NCBI GenBank assembly: GCA_029556045.1
Contig: JAKQGS010000105.1
Location: 1 to 7,363 of the forward strand
DNA: 7,363 nt
Source: Pseudomonadota bacterium
GTDB taxonomy: Bacteria > Bdellovibrionota > Oligoflexia > Oligoflexales > Oligoflexaceae
Direction: 5' to 3'
Both the position numbers and the translations under genes were made by a program. Position 1 is the stretch's first letter. Each line of letters starts with the position of its first letter. The notes below the pieces were generated by a model. It was not told where the DNA came from. It saw only the letters and a program-made list of their open reading frames with translations, and searched no databases. Below, one piece after another: positions 7,116 to 7,363 of the stretch.

Positions 7116-7363
7116 ATGAAACCCACTCGCATCAAACATTGTTGGCTGCGGAACATCATCTGCCTGCTCTTATTGCAGGCCCACCCCAGCCACGCCGCCA
7201 AACTACCCTGGCCTGAGGCGGTGATCATGCCCCCCATCACGCCGGGACTGGACAGCGACTTTGCCCGCCGTCACCAGAAGGTCCTACAGAGCGCCGTCGC
7301 ACGCCTGCAGAGAGATTGGCTGCAACAACCGCAGTCCTTGCGGCAATACGCCACACAGCAAGG
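7116..7363 (+). CDS. Signal-peptide-bearing protein of unknown family (3' end outside window)
   Basis: An ATG at 7116 opens a frame that runs 82 codons to the window edge without a stop. A TAA sits directly before the ATG in the same frame, so this is the earliest possible start. The Shine-Dalgarno is poor (GGACCGG only). The N terminus is a convincing Sec signal peptide: a basic region (MKPTRIKHCWLR), a hydrophobic core (NIICLLLLQA) and a small-residue cleavage region near SHAA, residues 25-28. The mature part begins KLPWPEAVIMPPITPGL and continues with an Arg/Gln-rich, probably helical segment (RRHQKVLQSAVARLQRDWL). It is expected in the periplasm or outside the cell. I do not recognise the family. 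It is transcribed divergently from the EI24-recA run across a 181-base gap; I could not pick a confident promoter for either direction there. Confidence 0.65.
   Translation, partial: MKPTRIKHCWLRNIICLLLLQAHPSHAAKLPWPEAVIMPPITPGLDSDFARRHQKVLQSAVARLQRDWLQQPQSLRQYATQQ

Noticed and set aside
7061..7216. 51-codon plus-strand ORF starting at an ATG right after AAGGAG
   Set aside because: The Shine-Dalgarno-like AAGGAG touches the ATG with no spacer, the product has no recognisable feature, and it overlaps the frame that encodes a clear signal peptide.
7019..7240. 73-codon minus-strand ORF in the right-hand region
   Set aside because: It overlaps the signal-peptide gene on the opposite strand and the intergenic region; no motif or good start context.

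Overview
The window reads as ordinary chromosome from a Gram-negative bacterium of mid GC content. The RecA sequence, a REC/TPR protein paired with PilZ, a lipoprotein signal and a DUF885 protein together suggest the old Deltaproteobacteria (Bdellovibrionota or relatives). That placement comes from protein style only, with no database comparison. There is no CRISPR array, tRNA, rRNA, insertion sequence or phage gene.

Layout from left to right. Positions 1-423 (+) hold the 3' end of a large SLC12/APC-type permease, cut by the window edge. It converges on a minus-strand cluster, and the 116-base gap between them carries a degenerate inverted-repeat element. The cluster at 540-3052 (-) is a two-gene signalling operon: a PilZ protein with intact c-di-GMP-binding motifs, whose TAA stop overlaps by one base the ATG of a 701-residue protein with two receiver domains and TPR repeats. 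The second receiver has Glu where the phosphorylated Asp should be. Positions 3101-3137 hold a clear intrinsic terminator that separates this operon from the one upstream.

Positions 3163-6934 (-) form a second gene run, in transcription order: an EI24/CysZ-like membrane protein, recA, and a DUF885 lipoprotein with an HEAVPGHH metal-site motif. recA and the DUF885 gene are 12 bases apart and the lipoprotein's ribosome binding site overlaps the recA stop, so they are very probably co-transcribed. The EI24 start is preceded by a five-codon mini-ORF with its own good Shine-Dalgarno.

From 7116 (+) a divergent gene begins, encoding a protein with a signal peptide. It runs off the right edge and its family was not recognised.

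How the genes work together: the PilZ/REC-TPR pair looks like a c-di-GMP-responsive adaptor module without an obvious DNA-binding or enzymatic output. The recA-DUF885 pairing is not the usual recA context (recX, cinA or alaS), and no functional link is evident from sequence. The most distinctive observations are the Asp-to-Glu pseudo-receiver coupled to PilZ, the recA-lipoprotein operon and the repeat in the convergent gap. I did not find convincing evidence of a wholly new defence or mobile system.
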